A stretch of 64,000 nucleotides of DNA from Polytrichum commune. Taxonomy: Eukaryota; Streptophyta; Polytrichopsida; Polytrichales; Polytrichaceae. Positions 11,908 to 24,200 of the stretch are shown piece by piece. The notes under the pieces are model-generated. The model made no database searches, was not told the DNA's origin, and saw only the letters and a list, made by a program, of their open reading frames with translations. Each line of letters begins with the position of its first letter. Position 1 is the stretch's first letter. The stretch is taken from the NCBI GenBank assembly GCA_950295325.1, contig OX485808.1, positions 6,140,501-6,204,500 of the forward strand. Direction: 5' to 3'. A program made the position numbers and the translations under genes.

Positions 11908-13560
11908 ACCTTCAGGTGGTGGTTGCCAACGAATGGGTTGAGCAAAAGAAATTGAGGATGACGTTGGAGGTGTCTCTCCAAGCCCCAAATCCGCTACAAT
12001 GTGTCGACAATGGTCGGATAACTCCTTAGGGGTACGCCATGGTGGCGGTGGATACTTGAAATGTCGAGCAGAAATTAGTAAAGATGGCAAAATTTGTTGT
12101 TCTGCTGCATTACAAGCGTAGTCCAATGTTTCCTCCAACAAAACTGGAGCACAAGGCAAATCCGCAACTGAACCGCTACAACCAAACCTGGCCTCCGCAA
12201 CCATAGTCATAGAAGTAGCTGCAAATGCTACAGGAATAAATACCTTCCTACCATCTCCAGAAGACCATCCCGGTCTAATCCATGCCTCTTCAGTCCAATT
12301 ATCCAAACCAAAGCCAAGTGGATAAAGAGCTTGCTGACCAACAAGTATATCATAGTTGGTAGCATTAGTAACAACATACTTCATTGACAAATGAGTGTAG
12401 GTAGGTCCTGCCCCCACATTAAAAATCAAACGTAGAGGTGCCTTGGTGTAACCTGTTGTACGTTCAGTGACCCCTACTGAAGTCACAATTGTGAATGGAC
12501 AAGGATCTAAGTTTGCGGGCATCAATCTAAGACTGTCAGCAAGTCCTTTGCCAATCATAACCGGTTGAGCACCGGAGTCCATCATAACTCTCAGTGGTGT
12601 AGCACGAATAGTAGGAGTATCCGCGCGTGAAACGACAAACAAAGATTTGTCGTTCATCAGCCGTACAACTCCAGGTTGCAAATTATGCCGCTCGCGAGCA
12701 GGCCTTGCAGAAATATCTGCAAGGTATGCCGCTCCCGCTGCATAATTCAAAAATGACGTGTCCACTGCTGAAATTGTTGATGGAGGAATATCAGTTTGCT
12801 TACCAAAAGCAATGATCGCTGCATCCGCAAGGCTCGCTCGTAAATTGGCTAAGTCCTCCACCTCTTCAGCCACAGGTACGTCAACAACAGCTTGGGATAC
12901 TTGAAGGGATGGCAAATCCGCCTTTCCTTTTAACATTTTCCGAGCTAAATGGAAAACTCCAGCAAGCTTGAAATCCGGAGCCATCAACTCCGAACCCGAG
13001 AAAATTGGCATATGGAGAATTTTATATGCCAATGTCTGCGTAACATCCTTCGAGATGGAATGCCCATCTCTCAAAGGTACAGGGTTTTTAGCCCCAACAA
13101 TAGTGGTGTCTACCAATCCAAATGAGAGAGGTAAACGTGTTTGACCAACTTGATCCGCTGGTCCGGCATGGCGAGGATGTGACACCTCGTTGCTACCACC
13201 ACTTGTAGAAGCCACCGCATTTGCTAATGTTTGTGATCGAGTAGAAGCCGCAGCCACCACCTCTCCAGATGCCCCAAACATATACATGTCCGAACTCGAG
13301 GTGCCACCACCCGCATGCGGCTCAGAAATTTGAGCAAAAGATGCAGAAGATTTGAGCTTTTGCTCAAGCTCTGCCACCTTAGCCTCAAGACTCTGCTCCC
13401 TTGGAGATTTGCCAGTGACATAACTGGCAGGCCGCATCTCAGAATGATGTTGGAAACAATGATCGTGATTAGTGCCACCACAATGGTTACATTTCAATTG
13501 TCTCTTCTTAGAATTGTCCCCTGCCTTTACTGGTTCTATCTTTTGTTTTAATTTTCCCAA
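11908..13560 (-). pseudogene. Retroelement aspartic protease region (fossil part)
   Basis: A long minus-strand frame runs from a Cys/His-rich N-terminus (CNHCGGTNHDHCFQHH, a zinc-knuckle-like motif) through a low-complexity linker to an aspartic protease. The protease has LRVMMDSGAQPVMIG with the catalytic Asp-Ser-Gly, and YDILVGQQALYPLGF as the second conserved stretch. A Pro-rich linker with WQPPPEG leads into the methyltransferase motif I. In the family the protease cuts the Gag-Pol polyprotein. Confidence 0.75.
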
Positions 13561-14671
13561 AGGCTGGGTTTTTTCTTCTTAGGACAATTGGGATCATTCT
13601 TCGAATGACCAGCTTCTCCACAATCCCAACAATGCAAAATCTTTTGCTCCTTAATGGTTTGAGTCTCAGCTAAACTACTAGTAGCTGTGACAATTCTTCT
13701 TGATTTCGTACTCTCTGTCATCCAAGATACCATATCTGTGGCATCGTGTTGACATAGAGCCCGATCACATCTCTCAACCACGGCAAACGTTTGTGCAAGC
13801 GTAGCTCTGCCTTCGTAGTCGAGGATAATCCGAGGTGATGCCAACTCAAGTAGCCGCTTGTCAATCTTAGACAAAAAGATTTTGACAAGCTGACTCTCAG
13901 CAAAAACACCTCCCGACTCAACAACAAAGCGTGCGAGTCGCGTATACATGGTCCGTGGAGTGTCTGAATGCGCTGCATCTGGTCTCGCCGAAATCCACCA
14001 TACTCCACCTCCAAATGTGCGACAAATTCAGCAAGGGGATTAAATGGAGGTGGTGGACCAACAGCCGTCAATGCTGCTTGTGTAGCACGTGCCATCCGTG
14101 AAAGGGTAGCCGTACTACTGCCAGCCACTATTGGCCCAAGTGTCAGTTCTTTGTCCTTAGACTCCTCCGGTGGATCCTCCTCCTTTAAGGTGGGTGGAGC
14201 TAAGGTGGCAATCGCCCCATCTTTAAGGGCTGAAATAAGCTCAACCCGGGCCTCCCAATACTGCTCCACCTCCCGAAGTTGTCGATGATGACCCTCTGTC
14301 CAGCGTTCGTAAGTTTGGAGTGCCTCATACTCCAAATGTTGAGGCAGAAGTTCAAAGGCATACCAATCATTGAAATTGGAAGACCTTTGACGTTTCTCCT
14401 TAATCTAGGTACGAAACCGGAGTTTCCAATTGGGCAAGGAAATGCCCCCAGCTCGACCTGAGAACCGATCACGCACTGAACCGTGGTGATTGTCCTCCAT
14501 TTCGTCGAACGTGCCAACATTCCAAATCCGAAGCCTACTAGTAGTGTCCAACGCCGAAATAGGCTCAAAAGCCTCGTTGGTATCTACCTCTGGCTCAAGA
14601 TTTGTGGTATGCACGTCCTCCAAGTAATTTGGTGATGGAGATCGATAATATCGGCTCCTAGTTTGCACCAT
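13548..14671 (-). pseudogene. Retroelement gag region with zinc knuckle (fossil part)
   Basis: Overlapping minus-strand frames show a gag-like capsid region (AEFVAHLEVEYGG, AQTFAVVERCDRA) and a CCHC zinc knuckle, HCWDCGEAGHSKNDPNCP, near 13570-13630. The N-terminal part, from 14671, includes a DNA/RNA-binding-like basic start, MVQTRSRYYRSPSPNY. In the family gag packages the RNA copy. It is broken, like the rest of this element. Confidence 0.65.
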
Positions 14672-14832
14672 AAAATAATCACTTGAGTACCGGCAACTAT
14701 CTACAAGGTAATGGCAACCTGCACCTGTTGCGGGCTATCTAAATGGCAATCCCTTGCCAAATGCCAAGTGTTTATTTAGGCCCCCAGAATTCCAAAATTG
14801 TGCAAAGGTTTGAGATTGGTAATTAAAATTAA

Positions 14833-15115
14833 AAAATCAGCATTGAAAATGTTAATTTCCAAGGTGATTATGGACTCCAATCAACAAACTAATTGCACCA
14901 ATGGACTCCTAGGCAGATTTCACACAAATTAGGCTAAATTTCACTCCGTTCGGAGTTAATTTGCTCCCAAAAACAAAAATCAGCGTTGAAATTAATAATT
15001 TCAGCAATGATTTTGAATTCCAATCAACAATCCAATTACACCATTGGATTCCTTGGCAAATTTCACACAAGATAGGCTCAAATTTCACTCCAATCGGAGC
15101 TAGTATGCCCCCAAA
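14833..15115. repeat. Diverged tandem duplication, about 142 bp x 2
   Basis: Two adjacent units both contain 'aaaatcagc.ttgaaa', 'ccaatcaaca', 'caccattgga' or 'caccaatgga', 'atttcacacaa' and 'aatttcactcc.atcggag'. They lie upstream of the gag start on the minus strand, so they may be leader or promoter sequence of the retroelement. The rest of 14672-15600 contains an A-rich stretch (15240-15290) and no recognised coding region. Confidence 0.8.
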
Positions 15116-15841
15116 TTTGAACCTCAAAGTTTGTGAAAATTAAATGCCAAGTTTGAAAGGTGAAAGTAAAAATGTAAAAATGTAAAAAATGTAAAAAGGT
15201 GAAAAGTAATTGTAAATTTTTTTGGTAAAAGTAATGTTGGAAAACAAAGACAAAAACAAAAACAAAAAACAAAAAATAAAAAAATAAAACCTTATCTGGG
15301 CCCCTACCAGGGCCTGGCTGGCGCCCGCCCGCTCGTGGGGCCCGGCTTGCGCCCGCCCGCCTGTCTGCCCGGCCTGCACCAAATGGAATCTCAGGCAAAA
15401 ATCTCCACATTTCTCAAAATCTTCTTGAGGGTTGCAAGGAATTGCAAACTAAGCTTTTATACACTTGTATCACTCATTTGCTCCCACTACTGGGCCATTC
15501 TAGCTCAGAAATACAACCAAAAATGAAAAATAAGCGAATTGTTGTCAAGTATGAGGGTTTCTCTCACGTGACAAGGCGGCCGCCCCTAAGAAAACCCTAA
15601 CTGCTTCCGACCTCCCGGATTTCCCGGATCAAGATCCGGATTTTCCGCTGACACACCCAAGGGGGAATTTTATTCCTCAACTTCAAAAACTCCTAAGTCC
15701 TATCTTCCTACCTTTATTCTGCCTAACTAATCTAACTACCATCCTAAGCTAAGAAGAGCGGTGCTTCTTCTGAGCTGCTCCCTCCTTCAAATGGCTGCCG
15801 AGGCCACTTACGGCGGATGAGCCCCCTCCCGGCGATGCCTT

Positions 15842-17680
15842 CTATAGCCGCGTTAGCATCCTCCTCATGTTTGGAGAAGGGGCAATCTCATCCTCCGAGT
15901 CCCCTGCTCCTTCTGTCCATGGTGTTCCGGTACCTGGTGTTCCGGAAACTATACTTCCCTTCCGGACGCTCCGGATCGGAGAAGGATCACTTCCGGTGCG
16001 CTGTTCCGGATTCTGTCCGCCCGAGATCGAGGTAGTCCGCGGATCCCTGGTGGAGGCCGCCCTTGAGGGTGGCGGAGGGAATGAGTTCACCATTTGGCAG
16101 TCCGGAGGAGACGACGGCGAGGCTTGGGTCATAGGGGCCTTACCCCTACTCGGAGTTGCCTCTCGATCCGAAGTTTGGTGTCTTATAGGGGTCCGAGCTC
16201 TGTCCGGAGTCCGGTACCGATCCGAGGTCCGCGGAACAGGGGACTGGCCTCGTCGGGATCTAACAGACCCGGTGCTCTTCCGCCTCACCTGGGGAGAGCG
16301 GATCCTTTCCGGAGCTCTTCCGGAACTGGCAGGCCGAGAGCCGCTTCCCTGCTGGCTGGGTCCTGCAGCCGTTGGCGGATTCTGGACCAGGGCGACTTCA
16401 CCCACTACCTCGTAGAGGGTTCCGGTTGGTGACCCAGGTGGACCCGGATAGAGTACCCGCCGGGGTGTTCCGCTTGGCAGAACCACCTTCTGGATTTCCG
16501 CCAGGAAATCTTTCATTGTCTGTGAGTATTTCACGAGGATGGGGAGGACCTGCCTAGTGGAAGCTGGTTCTCCAGACTCCATCATCCGGTCGTAGAGATG
16601 CGCCTTGTTGACGATCTCTGCCGGATGCCCCACCAGCTCCCTGATCCGGCTGAAGACCACTGCCTGCTCCGCGTGGTACTTCCGGATTTCCTTGCTCTTC
16701 TGACTCAGCTCCTGACTCATGGCCGTTACCTGCGCGGTGAGGTGAGCGTTTTCCGTCTTGGCTTGCTCGAGCTCCTTCCTGTCCGCCCTCTTCGCCAACT
16801 CCCGGAGAATATTTCCGGGTCCGCAGTCGTCTAGGGCCTGGTTCGCTCCCCGGACGATGTGCTCCAGCCGGAAGTACTGGTTCTGCAGATCCTCCAGCCC
16901 CTCCTGAACCCGCTTGAAGGGATTTTCCGGAAAGTCCCAAGTGGAGAGATCCACGTTCCGCCAAGTGGTCTCCCGGTTGGGTCCGGCTACCGGATGATAA
17001 TGAAGGGGAGGAGAGGTTGGTCTCGGGAGGGTCGGCGGCGGACTTCCGGGTGAAGAGGGAGGCGCTTCCGGAATGATGGGGTCGCTCGAGGTTTTCGTCT
17101 CGAGGTCTCCGACTTCCGGATGGAGCTTGTAGGTGACCTCGTCCGCCGCTATAGTCAGCATGTCCTCCTCCTCGGCCGTGATGCAGTCGAAGTGCTGATA
17201 AACGTGCAGAATGAAGGGGGAGAGAAAGGAGGGTTTCCGACCTACATTGGGGAGGGCCCGCCCTACTACCTCGTGAATTATCAACCCCCAATTCACGGGC
17301 CGGACTCCGGACATAGCACCGAACATGGTGTTAGCCATGGTAAGGCTGATCCGCTTAGGCTTGTCCAAGTTAAGGATGGGCATGAGGAATTCTAAGACCC
17401 TCCGCTCTCTAAGGTTCCGGCAGTTCCCGGGGTGGAAGCCGTCCTTCGGGTCCGCGTCCCCTCTAAACTTTCCAGCGAACAGGCCATCGCGGCGGCCGGC
17501 CCATCCCTCTGCAATCCCTCTCGGAAACCCGTAAACCCTATTCCAGACTTCCGGAGTCCAATTATCCGGATCCCTCCTTTTGGTTCCCAACCACTGATTC
17601 CCTCTCTCGAACTTGAATTCCCGGAGGGTATCTTCCGCTCGGAGGTTCCAGGGTTTGGCGAGCAACCCCGCGCAACCCAT
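15842..17680 (-). pseudogene. Gag-like protein of a GC-rich retroelement
   Basis: An uninterrupted minus-strand frame of 612 codons starts at an ATG (MGCAGLLAKPW). The first 200 residues look globular, with RPVNWGLIIHEVVGRALP and 'FLSPFILHVYQHFDCITAEE', reminiscent of gag or transposon-associated proteins common in plant genomes. Residues about 205-235 are Pro/Ser-rich, about 255-370 look like a coiled coil, and the last 180 are Ser/Arg/Pro-rich and basic (RRKSTGSVRSRRGQS). No zinc knuckle, protease or polymerase was found nearby, so it could be a gag-only non-autonomous retroelement. The hexamer TCCGGA or close variants recur very often. The family is not firmly recognised, and it could be a host gene of unknown function. 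Confidence 0.45.
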
Positions 17681-18412
17681 AACCCGGAGATCCTCCGCTA
17701 GCTCCTACAGCTCCCCGTCCTCCCTCGGAATTGCAGGGATGAGAGCTTTGAGCGGAATTGGGATGAGTTCCCTCCGGTCCTCTTCCCGGGCTTCCGGCAT
17801 TTTCCTTTCTTCTCTCAACCTCTGTCACAACTACGGAAATTCCCTCCCCTCCGGGTTCCCTCTCTTCCGCTTAATTGCTACGGAGTCCCGGCAAGCCAAC
17901 TGCCGGTAACTAGAAATTGCGGAGTCCCAGCAATCCAACTGCTGGCGGCTCGAAAAACAACCTCACCACTCGTTCTCTCAACAAATTTCCCTCGTAAGCG
18001 AAAAAAAGTGGGGAGAAGGAAGGGACCCTTAAATATCCTTCCTTCCTCTTCCTTCCCCTGTTACCGTTCGTTTTAACGGAAAACGGTTGCCAACGGTTTT
18101 CCAACAGTTTTCCCCCAACCGCCACAAGTTCGTTGTAACCGTCGTTACCAGCCGCCTCTCCACTTCCGGACCGTTGGGTAAACGTGGTGTAACCGTTACT
18201 TGGTCCGGATCATAATCAAACGGTCCTCCTAGTCCAATTTGCCGGACCGGTAATAGTACCCTTTTTATCATTTTTATCGTGCAAGGCGGATTTAGAACGC
18301 CCTATTTCCTAGTACAATTAATTTACCCTAAGAGACCCTATTGTCCTCATGCGAGCAGGGTAAAATACGGAAAATGGATCCGTATTTCCGTAGAATATTG
18401 GGCTCCCACACT
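17681..18412. other. GC-rich leader, then tapering flank
   Basis: This is upstream of the gag-like frame on the minus strand. It holds CpG- and TCCGG-rich sequence, 'ttaacggaaaacggttgcca' type repeats of the AACGGTT motif (18060-18115), and then AT-rich DNA. The composition suggests an LTR or promoter of the same element, but no matching second LTR was found. Confidence 0.35.
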
Positions 18413-18551
18413 TAACATCATTCATATCCATAACAATGTTTCCTGGGACTGACAACATTCCATAAAATATTCTCACATTCGATTTGATGAAAAATATTCC
18501 ATTAAATACTCTCGGTCCCACAAAACATTGTTATGGATCTGAATAATGTTA
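18413..18551. repeat. MITE family A, full copy, 139 bp
   Basis: The ends form an inverted repeat of about 44 bp: TAACATCATTCATATCCATA on the left pairs with TAACATTATTCAGATCCATA read from the right, and both continue into AACAATGTTT. The short AT-rich middle has no coding capacity. A second, partial copy lies at 29920-29970. The target duplication is not clear. Confidence 0.8.
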
Positions 18552-19742
18552 TATAGAGGTCTATTAGTCAAATAGCATTACCATATCCTCCGTGGTCTTT
18601 ATATTGGGAAGAGGCTTGCTGAACAACCTGTCACTGGCCATGTAGAAACCATTTAGAAAAGGAACTAGTATAAGATCAAAACAATGTCGTCAAGTCAAAG
18701 CAATTGTCTTCTTGGGACTCGATATGTTTGCCTTACTTTAGGACATCAAAATTGCTCTTGGATTTGATGTATCAATGGAATGTGATATGATATACAGTGG
18801 ATTCAATCACAACTCTAATTGGCTTCTGTCTGTAGTGCACGAAGAATGAATGTGAATATTTGCAAACTATCACACAGTTTGAATACAATGTGCGTTGGAA
18901 GATGTAGTTGAAGGGTGATTGTTCAACTTCAAAGCTTAGTTGGAAGACAAACATGGAAAATTTTCATTGAGTTAGTTCAACCCATAAGATGTATGATCAG
19001 ACTTTTCCATGGGAAGATGCGCAACGGATTTGCCAAAAATATCACCATGCTTCCTTTGTGACGTAGAGGGAACAATGCAACACGACACGTCTTTAGAACC
19101 TACAGTTTCTTCCTTCACAAGTTCCTCTTACTCCACCTGCCACCACTACTCACTCTTAAACACACACAAGCCTACGTAAGAAGAAGCCCACCACCTTGGT
19201 CTCACAAAGGACTGAGTAGACTCGCTATTTTTGAGCTCGAATGTCCACCGAAAAGCAAGCACAAAGTCTTGAAACGTTGTCCACTTCCACTGCGACTTCA
19301 ATTTCGTGTTACTTTAAAACACGCCTTGCAAAGAATGATTGAGCATACTCGCTATTTTTTTAGCTCGAATGTCCACCGAAGTGCAAGCACGAAGTCTTGA
19401 AGCGTCGTCCACTACCTCTGCATGCTAGCAACTTCCACTGCAACTTCAATTTTGTGTTACTTCTAAACACAGCTTGCGAAACTCCTTTCTAATCTGCCTC
19501 GCCGACTTCAAGGCACCCTGACGACTCCTTCTACCGCTGCCTCCTCCTCTTATTGCTAGACCAAACGCATCCGCTTCCAGAGTGACATTTTTTCCATCCG
19601 CCTTCTAGTGAATCCTGGAGCACCAACGATGGAGCTTCCAGTGGTAGTCTCCGCAACCTCCCACAAACTCTTCTCAAACTCATACATTGTGCATGCCGCA
19701 AAGATCAGCTTCTACGGTAATGTTCTTAGGCTCGAGCAATGG
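18552..19742. other. No gene recognised; one tandem duplication
   Basis: The stretch holds a diverged direct duplication of about 127 bp (about 19210-19330 and 19337-19460), both units with 'ctcgaatgtccaccgaa' and 'aagtcttgaa.cgt.gtcc'. No frame with recognisable protein similarity was seen on either strand. Confidence 0.6.
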
Positions 19743-20954
19743 TGACAGCCCTAAATCCCCACCCTTATGCGTCTGTGTCCGGGTGAGAGCTCAGGGTCGA
19801 CATGTACTCCACTCCTCCTTCAACACTTGTTATTAGTTTCCTAGTTCCCATGCTTACAATGTAGATATCCAAACTCACATTTTTATTCATTTCATATGAG
19901 ATCAAAGCATTGAGAAATGCTCTTTGTTCTTCATATCCTAATTAACCCTTCACCCCTATTTTAAGGCCTAAATCCCACGTCCCAAGGTAATGTGCCCTCT
20001 TAATCCTATTTTACTATCCATTAGCTGCATCCTAACTTTCTTCCTCCAGCCTTAATAAGTAGGACCCCCCTGTTGCATCAGCTGCTGGAACCGAGACTAC
20101 CCTGTTCTGGGCCCTTGGCCAGGCCGTCACTAACCCGTCACCAACCCCCTGTTTCCCTTCGGGACTCTGTTGGGCCCACTGCCCTCGGACTGTCAGCCTC
20201 TGAGTGCAGACGCCTCTATCCTCCCCTGGCCCAATCCCCTCAGGGATGCTCTCCTTGTTTCCCAGCCCCCAGGGCCCCAGCTTACCCACTTCCGCTTCGG
20301 AGGTTGAACAATGCTGAAGTAACACTCCTCTCTTCCCCTGATCCCATGCCAATACCAATTGAATTGAAGCACCTTGACATTGTGGCTCAGTCCAATTATT
20401 CCTCAAAGGGAATCGCTGCAACCCTTTCCACAGGGAATCAATCCTTTTGAGTCGGCCCACAATTCTTTTCCACTGGGCTCTCCCAGCCGCCTCGCATCTA
20501 ATGCGAAGGTCAACAGCCACTGCTTGGAAATTGAGGAGTCCCCTTCCAGGACCTCAGCCTTACAATGCGATGTGAATGTGTTACAATATGTGCCAGCAAC
20601 TGCACTCACCGCACATTAATCCTGAATTCATCAGCTTTTGCCCTAAACTCTTGCTTCCGCTCCCCTCTCTCTCCTGGCACTCCCAGAGGTTGCCTTTAGT
20701 GTCGAATTCCTTCATCTCCCCCAGTTGACTTCGTCCCAGCTGCATCTCCTTCGGATGATCCCCCCTCATCTAACCAACCAACTCATATGTTTTTGCTATG
20801 TTGGCCACACCCAGGCTTCCGCTCTGTTCCTCAACCTCCTGCCGCCGAAGAGAGAGCCAGTTCCCCTCCTGCCGCAGCCCATCCAACCGCCACTTCCCAC
20901 TGCCCGGAATTCTCTAGGGTGAACAACACCCTACCCCCTAAATGAACAGTCACA
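19743..20954. mobile_element. LTR-like repeat W, copy 1
   Basis: It starts TGACAGCCCTAAATCCCCACC and shares this start ('ccccaccctt.tgcgtc', 'tccgggtgagagc') with 56513. Both are pyrimidine-rich and GC-rich in the middle and end with a TCACA-like terminus. Open frames inside the GC-rich part have no recognisable similarity. No target duplication was established, so a solo LTR is only probable. Confidence 0.4.
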
Positions 20955-21206
20955 ATGCCTAACTAAACCATATAAAACCCAGCCCTCGTAGGGCTAAGAA
21001 CAAAGCCTAGGAAACCCTTAACTAACTCTCAATCTAATTACTCTACTTCTTCAAGCACTAAATACTACAGTACCAGTCTAAAGTTTAAATTGCAATCTAA
21101 CTCAAAGTCCCACTCTTTTTATGTTTTTAAATGCTTGACTAAAAATCTAAACCTAAGTTTTAGTAGATAAATAGGGTTAACAACACATGTGAGCATTGTT
21201 TTGGGC
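20955..21206. other. 3' flank of the kinase-NLR gene
   Basis: AT-rich DNA downstream of the stop codon on the minus strand. A weak AATAAA-like 'acataaaaag' occurs about 80 bases beyond the stop. No separate gene was seen. Confidence 0.35.
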
Positions 21207-24200
21207 TCATAAATGGGGCAAACGGAAGGTTGTCAAAGACATCAAGTTCCCCAATCCCTCTGGTAATGTTATCAAGCTCGAACAATGACACAAATCCAGG
21301 GTTCTCAAAGAAGTCAAGTTCCCCAATCCCTTCGGTAATGTTGTTAGGCTCGAGCAATAGGACAAACGGAGAGTTGTCAAAGACATCAAGTTCCCCAATC
21401 CCTCTGGTAATGTTATCAGGCTCGAACACGATGCTAAATCAAGGGTTGTGAAAGAAATCAAGTTCCCCAATCCCTCCGGTATTGTTCTTAGGCTCTTACA
21501 ATATGACAATTTAAGGGTTGTCAAAGAAATCAAATTCCCCAATCCCTCTGGTAATGTTATCAAGCTCGAACAATGAGACAAAACCAGGGTTGTCAAAGAA
21601 GTCAAGTTCCCCAATCCCTCCGGTAACGTTGTTAGGCTCGAGCAATAGTACAAACGGAGAGTTGTCAAAGACATCAAGTTCCCAAATCCCTCTGGTAATG
21701 TTATCAAGCTCCAACAATGAGACAAATCCAGGGTTGTCAAAGAAGTCAAGTTCCCCAGTCCCTCCGGTATTGTTCTTAGGCTCTTACAATATGACAATTT
21801 AAGGGTTGTCAAAGAAATCAAATTCCCCAATCCCTCTGGTAATGTTATCAAGCTCGAACAATGAGACAAAACCAGGGTTGTAAAAGAAGTCAAGTTCCCC
21901 AATCCATTTGGTAATGTTGTTAGGCTCGAGCAATAGGACAAAAAGAGAGTTGTCAAAGACATCAAGTTCCCCAATCCCTCTGGTAATGTTATCAAGCTCC
22001 AACAATGAGACAAATCCAGGGTTGTCAAAGAAGTCAAGTTCCCCAATCCCTCCGGTATTGTTCTTAGGCTCTTACAATATGACAATTTAAGGGTTGTCAA
22101 AGAAATCAAATTCCCCAATCCCTCTGGTAATGTTATCAAGCTCGAACAATGAGACAAAACCAGGGTTGTCAAAGAAGTCAAGTTCCCCAATCCCTCTGGT
22201 AATGTTATCAAGCTCGAACAATGAGACAAAACCAGGGTTGTAAAAGAAGTCAAGTTCCCCAATCCATTTGGTAATGTTGTTAGGCTCGAGCAATAGGACA
22301 AAAAGAGAGTTGTCAAAGACATCAAGTTCCCCAATCCCTCTGGTAATGTTATCAAGCTCCAACAATGAGACAAATCCAGGGTTGTCAAAGAAGTCAAGTT
22401 CCCCAATCCCTCCGGTATTGTTCTTAGGCTCTTACAATATGACAATTTAAGGGTTGTCAAAGAAATCAAATTCCCCAATCCCTCTGGTAATGTTATCAAG
22501 CTCGAACAATGAGACAAAACCAGGGTTGTCAAAGAAGTCAAGTTCCCCAATCCATTCGGTAATGTTGTTAGCTTCGAGCAATAGGACAAAGGGAGAGTTG
22601 TCAAAGACATCAAGTTCCCCAATCCCTCCGGTAATGTTGTCATCCTCAAACACCCTGATAAATACAAGTTTTTCAAAGAAGTCAAGTTCTCCAATCCCTC
22701 CGGTAATGTTGTCATCCCGAAACACTCTGTTAAATCCAGGGCTGTTAAAGAAGTCAAGTTCCCCAATCCCTCCGGTAATGTTGTCATGCTCGAACAGCTT
22801 TTTAAATCCAGGGTTGTCAAAGAAGTCAAGTTCCCCAATCCCTCCGGTAATGTTGTCATGCTCTCACAACCTGATAAGTCCAGGGTTGTCAAAGAAGTCA
22901 AGTTCCCCAATCCCTCCGGTAATGTTGTCATCCTCCAACACCCTGATAAATCCAGGGTTGTCAAAGAAGTCAAGTTCTCCAATCCCTCCGGTAATGTTGT
23001 GAGTGACCTACAAATCAATAGATGTAGGGAGCTGAATTGGTGGTGTACAATGCCCATGCGAATGTTGAAAGGGCTTGGCAAAATTTCTTCATCTATTAAA
23101 ATGCCTTCAATTTTTTGGTAAATCTGTTTTTTGAAAATATCAAAAATATCAAAACCACATCTCTCCAAATAAATTGCTCATAGAAATCAAATGTTGGCCT
23201 CAACAAACATAGAAAATCATAAACCATTTTAATGCATATTACGTGAATATCTAGCATATGTTTGAACAACTTAGATATGAACCCTTTGACCAACAACTTT
23301 GCAACTCAATTTGGCTAAAAACAACCTAATTCAAATTGCGAACATATAGAATACCTTGTTTGCTTGTTCATTTGCTAAAGGAATCATGATTTTGTCCCAA
23401 ATTCGAGTACCCTTATACACGTCCTCCTTCTCAACCATCATTCGTCCCATGTCACGTAGTTGGTCATGCATCTCTATGCATCCATATTCACTTATCTTGA
23501 CCAAGGACCTCTCCACCAACACATCAAGCACATGACTTGGAGATGCACATGTACGCAAGACTCTTCTTTCTGAATGTCCCATGGGATAGAAGCATGCTAT
23601 GTCTAGAAACAACTTTTTCTCTTCGTCTTTTAATGCATCAAAACTAACCCTCAAGGTACTCCAAAGCCCTTCATCACCATCCAAACATCTGCCTCTTTTC
23701 ATCCTTTGGAAAGCCCTTTCCCAACTTCGAATCCTCTCCTTTCCTTGCAAGAATGCACCCATGACTTTCAAGCTTAAAGGCAAGCCCTTGCAACCTTCCA
23801 CAATTTTGTCACGTACATCAAAGAACTGTCGTGACAATTCTCCTTCATCCGAAGAAGCATAAGAATTAAACAGTTGTAATGATGCATTTTCATCCAAGTG
23901 CCCAACACCTATCCTACCATTCTCCTCCACAAAATCCTTTAGTAGGCCCCAATCACGGGTTGTTATGATAATATTGGTGCCTTTGTTGACAAACTGAGCA
24001 TTTGTTGGAATTACATCACGCACTTGATCTTGATCTAGTGGATCATCCAATATAAGAATGACTTTCTTGTTGGCCAACAACTCCCTCACCTTTTCTTGTG
24101 CAACCACCTCATTAAGCTCGGCTTCTTTGTTCACACTTCCAAGATTTTTTAAAATCTCGGATAGGATTTCATGTGAACTTTTGGTTTTCAATTGTTCAAT

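Larger units (their letters stand above)
8645..14671 (-). mobile_element. Ty3/gypsy-type element carrying a DNA methyltransferase, broken
   Basis: The minus strand holds, in order from 14671 leftward, gag with a zinc knuckle, an aspartic protease, a cytosine-5 DNA methyltransferase domain, an integrase and an LTR (8645-9851). A second piece of the same LTR edge sits inside at 11312-11469, so the unit is a composite of rearranged or nested copies. It is a broken fossil with several breaks. The left LTR sits directly in the LINE RNase H domain, so it is younger than the LINE. A matching right-hand LTR was not found. Methyltransferase-bearing gypsy elements are published from charophyte algae. 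Confidence 0.75.

Noticed and set aside
15140-15410. Hydrophobic Phe-rich frames on the minus strand
   Set aside because: They translate an A-rich plus-strand tract (T-rich on the minus strand) and differ in each frame; there is no membrane protein signal beyond composition.
21230-23121. Several open frames on the plus strand across the LRR exon (SSSPIPPVMLSSSN-type repeats)
   Set aside because: They are the antisense reading of the 72-bp LRR units; the minus strand gives a textbook LRR and is joined to kinase and NB-ARC by proper introns.
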